Source: Synergistaceae bacterium
GTDB taxonomy: Bacteria > Synergistota > Synergistia > Synergistales > Aminobacteriaceae
Reading direction: 5' to 3'
Assembly (NCBI GenBank): GCA_017439345.1
Contig: JAFSJJ010000005.1
Location: 1-64,000 of the forward strand
Length of the DNA: 64,000 nucleotides
Shown: positions 61,588 through 64,000 of the stretch, piece by piece
Numbering within the stretch: the first letter of the stretch is position 1
How the letters are laid out: each line of letters begins with the position of its first letter
Translations under genes and position numbers: made by a program
The notes under the pieces: model-generated
Told to the model about the DNA's origin: nothing
Seen by the model: the letters and a program-made list of their open reading frames with translations, nothing else
The model's database searches: none

Positions 61588-62808
61588 ATGGAAATATTCA
61601 AGACTGCATTGCGTTCGTTGTTAGGCAACAGGACGCGTTCATTATTAACTATGCTGGGAATAATAATCGGAGTCGGAGCTGTCATCACAATGGTAGCTAT
61701 AGGCAACGGAGCTTCACAGCAAATTGAGCAGATGGTCTCAAGTTTTGGTCAGAATTTAATTATCGTAATGCCTGCACCGCCGAATTCAACAGGAGCACGG
61801 GGAGCAGCAGGTTCAGGAGCAAGCCTCACACTTGAAGACTCGTATGCCCTTGCGTCTGAAACATTCTCTGTAGCACGTACAGCACCTGAAGTCAACGCCT
61901 CAGCACAAGTTATTTACGGCAATTCTAACTGGAACACGAGTATAACAGGCAGCACTCCTGATATATTGCAGGTTAGAAACTGGACTATGGCAAGCGGAGC
62001 AATGTTCACAGAACAGGATGTTAGAAGCGCGGCAAAAGTATGCGTTATCGGGCAGACCGTAGCTAAAGAATTATTCGGGTATTCAGATCCTATTGACTCA
62101 GTGATTAGAATCCGAAGCATTCCGTTCACTGTCGTTGGCATGACTACAAAGAAGGGTGCGAATTCATGGGGTCAGGATCAAGATGATTTTATTCTCGTTC
62201 CCGTAACGACGGCTCAAAGAAGACTCCAGAGGTCAGGAGCAAGAATTGACACAGTGAGGCGCATAAACGTCCAGGCTAAAGACAAGGACTCTATTGACTC
62301 TGCACAAGATGAGATTGTTGCTATATTAAGACAGCGTCATAAATTACCTGAAGGCACTCCTGACGACTTTGACATTAGAAATCTTACTGAAGTCCAGGAG
62401 AACGCAACGAACTCTGCAAATGTTATGAGCATGTTATTAGGAGCAGTAGCTTCTATATCTCTATTAGTCGGCGGAATAGGTATCATGAATATAATGCTCG
62501 TCTCAGTAACAGAACGTACAAGGGAAATCGGAATCAGAATGGCAATAGGTGCGCGTCCCTCGAGCGTAAGGCTGCAATTCTTGACCGAAGCAATAGTGTT
62601 ATCACTCTTAGGCGGAATTATAGGCATTGCAGGAGGTGTAGGGGCATCGAAATTAATTTCCCACTTTGCAAGATGGCCTACGATTGTATCGGCTCATTCT
62701 ATAATCGTAGCGGCAGGGTTCTCTGCATTTGTCGGAGTGTTATTCGGGTTCTGGCCTGCATGGAAAGCGAGCAATCTTGATCCGATCGTTGCATTGCGGA
62801 CTGAGTAA
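61588..62808 (+). CDS. MacB-type ABC transporter permease (no ATPase gene nearby)
   Basis: A 406-residue permease of the MacB/FtsX type. The first helix follows LGNRTRSLLTMLGIIIGVGAVITMVAIGNGAS, the periplasmic core domain (about residues 45-275) contains SFGQNLIIVMPAP and VVGMTTKKG, and the last three helices include VTERTREIGIRMAIGARPSSVRLQFLTEAIVLSLLGG. MacB-type permeases work with an ATPase and often an MFP adaptor, drug or toxin export being common. Neither partner is encoded in this window. A GAGGTG site precedes the ATG. Confidence 0.9.
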   Translation: MEIFKTALRSLLGNRTRSLLTMLGIIIGVGAVITMVAIGNGASQQIEQMVSSFGQNLIIVMPAPPNSTGARGAAGSGASLTLEDSYALASETFSVARTAPEVNASAQVIYGNSNWNTSITGSTPDILQVRNWTMASGAMFTEQDVRSAAKVCVIGQTVAKELFGYSDPIDSVIRIRSIPFTVVGMTTKKGANSWGQDQDDFILVPVTTAQRRLQRSGARIDTVRRINVQAKDKDSIDSAQDEIVAILRQRHKLPEGTPDDFDIRNLTEVQENATNSANVMSMLLGAVASISLLVGGIGIMNIMLVSVTERTREIGIRMAIGARPSSVRLQFLTEAIVLSLLGGIIGIAGGVGASKLISHFARWPTIVSAHSIIVAAGFSAFVGVLFGFWPAWKASNLDPIVALRTE

Positions 62809-62816
62809 TAATAATA

Positions 62817-64000
62817 TTATTTCTTGTCATATTCGCTGGTATAACTTGCAAATCTTGTAATCTCTCTCTTGAAAATTAATTTGCAGGTTCCTGTGCTTCC
62901 GTTACGGTTCTTGGCGACTCGAATATCTGCAACGCTGTGGGTGTCTGTATTCTGTTCGTTGTCGCCGTAATAATCTTCTCTGAATATTAATATTACAGTG
63001 TCAGCGTCCTGTTCTATTGCTCCGGAGTCTCTTAAGTCTGATAACTGGGGCTTCTTTTCGTTGCGTTTCTCTGCCTCTCGAGATAACTGCGATAACGCTA
63101 TAACCGGACAATTTAATTCTCGTGCTGTAGCTTTGAGCATTCGTGATATTTCTGCAACTTCCTGTTGTCTGCCTTCATTAGTTCTCTTATTACTGACGCT
63201 CATTAACTGCAAATAATCTACTATGATTAGGGCTAAGTCCGGGTGCTTGGTCTTGAATCTCCTGCATCTTGTCCTGAAGTCAAGTGTCGTTAAATTCGAG
63301 TCGTCATTGATATAAATATTTCTGCGGCTTAATTTAGCTCCTGCGTTAATAACTTCTTTGAAAGTGTCGCGTCCCATTGTGCCATTGAAGATATACGATA
63401 GATTTATTTCTGATTCAGAAGCAAGCATTCTGAGGACGAGCTGTTCTGAAGACATTTCGACGCTGAATATTAATACAGGAAGATTTGCTCCTTCAGGGCC
63501 TCCGAACTGTGCAATAGTTACCGCTAGAGCCGTCTTACCCATTGAAGGACGTGCAGCAATGATATTAAGACTTCCGGGCTGAAAACCTCCTGTAATGCTG
63601 TCAAGATCCGTTAAGCCTGCCGGGTAGCCTGCAACTTTATCGCCTGACTGCCTTAAACGCTCTTCAATTCCTGTGAATGCCGGGCCTATAAGTTCGCTTA
63701 CATGATGAAATTCTGATGAGGCTTTATTCTGAGCAGCTTCGAATATCAATCTTTCTGCTTCTTCTATGATTTCTTTGCTGGATTTCTCATCGTTATATGC
63801 GAGATTAATAATTTGATTCCCTGCGTAAATCAATCTGCGCTTAACTGCATGTTCTTTCACTATTTCAGCGTGATAGCCTGCATTAGCTGTTGACGTAACA
63901 CAGGCTATTAACTCCGCAAGATAGGGCTGCCCCCCTAGTCTGTCATAAATGCCTCGAGTCTTGAACGCTTCTGATACTGTAAGGGCATCAACAGGCTTGT
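62817..64000 (-). CDS. dnaB: Replicative DNA helicase (runs off the window)
   Basis: The hexameric helicase at replication forks. The RecA-like domain contains Walker A ARPSMGKTALAV, VIFSVEMSSEQLVLRML, Walker B LALIIVDYLQLM, LSQLSREAEKRNEKKPQLSDLRDSGAIEQDADTV and the C-terminal RNGSTGTCKLIF. GTG 63860 is internal: the frame stays open upstream as IYDRLGGQPYLAELIACVTSTANAGYH, the DnaB N-terminal domain, up to the window edge. The gene is therefore incomplete here at its 5' end. No intein is visible in the part seen. It ends 9 bases from the convergent permease gene. Confidence 0.96.
   Translation of the reverse strand, partial: KPVDALTVSEAFKTRGIYDRLGGQPYLAELIACVTSTANAGYHAEIVKEHAVKRRLIYAGNQIINLAYNDEKSSKEIIEEAERLIFEAAQNKASSEFHHVSELIGPAFTGIEERLRQSGDKVAGYPAGLTDLDSITGGFQPGSLNIIAARPSMGKTALAVTIAQFGGPEGANLPVLIFSVEMSSEQLVLRMLASESEINLSYIFNGTMGRDTFKEVINAGAKLSRRNIYINDDSNLTTLDFRTRCRRFKTKHPDLALIIVDYLQLMSVSNKRTNEGRQQEVAEISRMLKATARELNCPVIALSQLSREAEKRNEKKPQLSDLRDSGAIEQDADTVILIFREDYYGDNEQNTDTHSVADIRVAKNRNGSTGTCKLIFKREITRFASYTSEYDKK

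Overview
The window looks like a chromosomal segment of a Gram-negative member of the Synergistota (Synergistaceae), probably gut- or rumen-associated and anaerobic. The best lineage clue is the 1.5 kb-plus surface protein at 26559-31203, whose C-terminus has a GGCN motif, a hydrophobic stretch and a basic tail. I know this arrangement as the Synergist-CTERM sorting signal. Peptide and amino-acid metabolism genes, a Mrp/Mbh-type antiporter cluster, flagellin and AT-rich intergenic DNA fit that placement. It remains an inference without a database search.

Layout. 1-5300 (+): a doubtful small ORF, an exported metallo-beta-lactamase-fold hydrolase, a class I aminotransferase, a repeat-bearing lipoprotein and pgi. 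5369-11708 (-): a Mrp/Mbh-like cation/proton antiporter operon interrupted by a Sel1-repeat membrane protein and a YefM/YoeB-type toxin-antitoxin pair, with no E, F or G subunits visible. 11849-13773 (-): two tandem Tim44-like zinc-ribbon proteins. 13888-20764: an L-ascorbate PTS locus, with ulaE and a propeller-like protein on the minus strand diverging from ulaG-C-A-B on the plus strand. 20816-22464 (-): flavodoxin and an iron-type alcohol dehydrogenase. 22793-26420 (+): a giant flagellin with an adhesin-like insert, broken by a frameshift and an amber codon. 26559-31203 (-): the Synergist-CTERM surface protein, whose signal peptide is put out of frame by a G12 tract.

31311-47724 (-): SAH recycling (ahcY, an SGNH hydrolase, an MTA/SAH-type deaminase), an orphan solute-binding protein, uvrA, an Rpn-type nuclease, an AEC transporter with an exported adenosine deaminase, a SprA-type metalloprotease, holA, leuS and a Ski2-like helicase. 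47753-48102 (-): RNase P RNA. 48111-50782 (-): an M20 amidohydrolase, a chromate transporter pair and tRNA-Ala(GGC). A nitroreductase follows on the plus strand. 51515-55428 (-): the translation/SRP operon ylxM-ffh-rpsP-khpA-trmD-rplS, with no rimM and an apparent AUU start on trmD. 55767-60886: a small transposase-like protein, two APC permeases separated by a second G12 tract, and a hybrid histidine kinase. 60910-64000: a PH-domain membrane protein, a MacB-type permease and dnaB, which runs off the window.

The recurring theme is sequence that can vary at surface loci. There are two 12-base G tracts, a (TA)3 tract exactly at the flagellin frameshift, and two 12-bp in-frame codon repeats. The strongest candidate for an undescribed system is slippage-controlled display of a Synergist-CTERM surface protein next to an adhesin-bearing flagellin. 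Sequencing or assembly error at these tracts is the main alternative.
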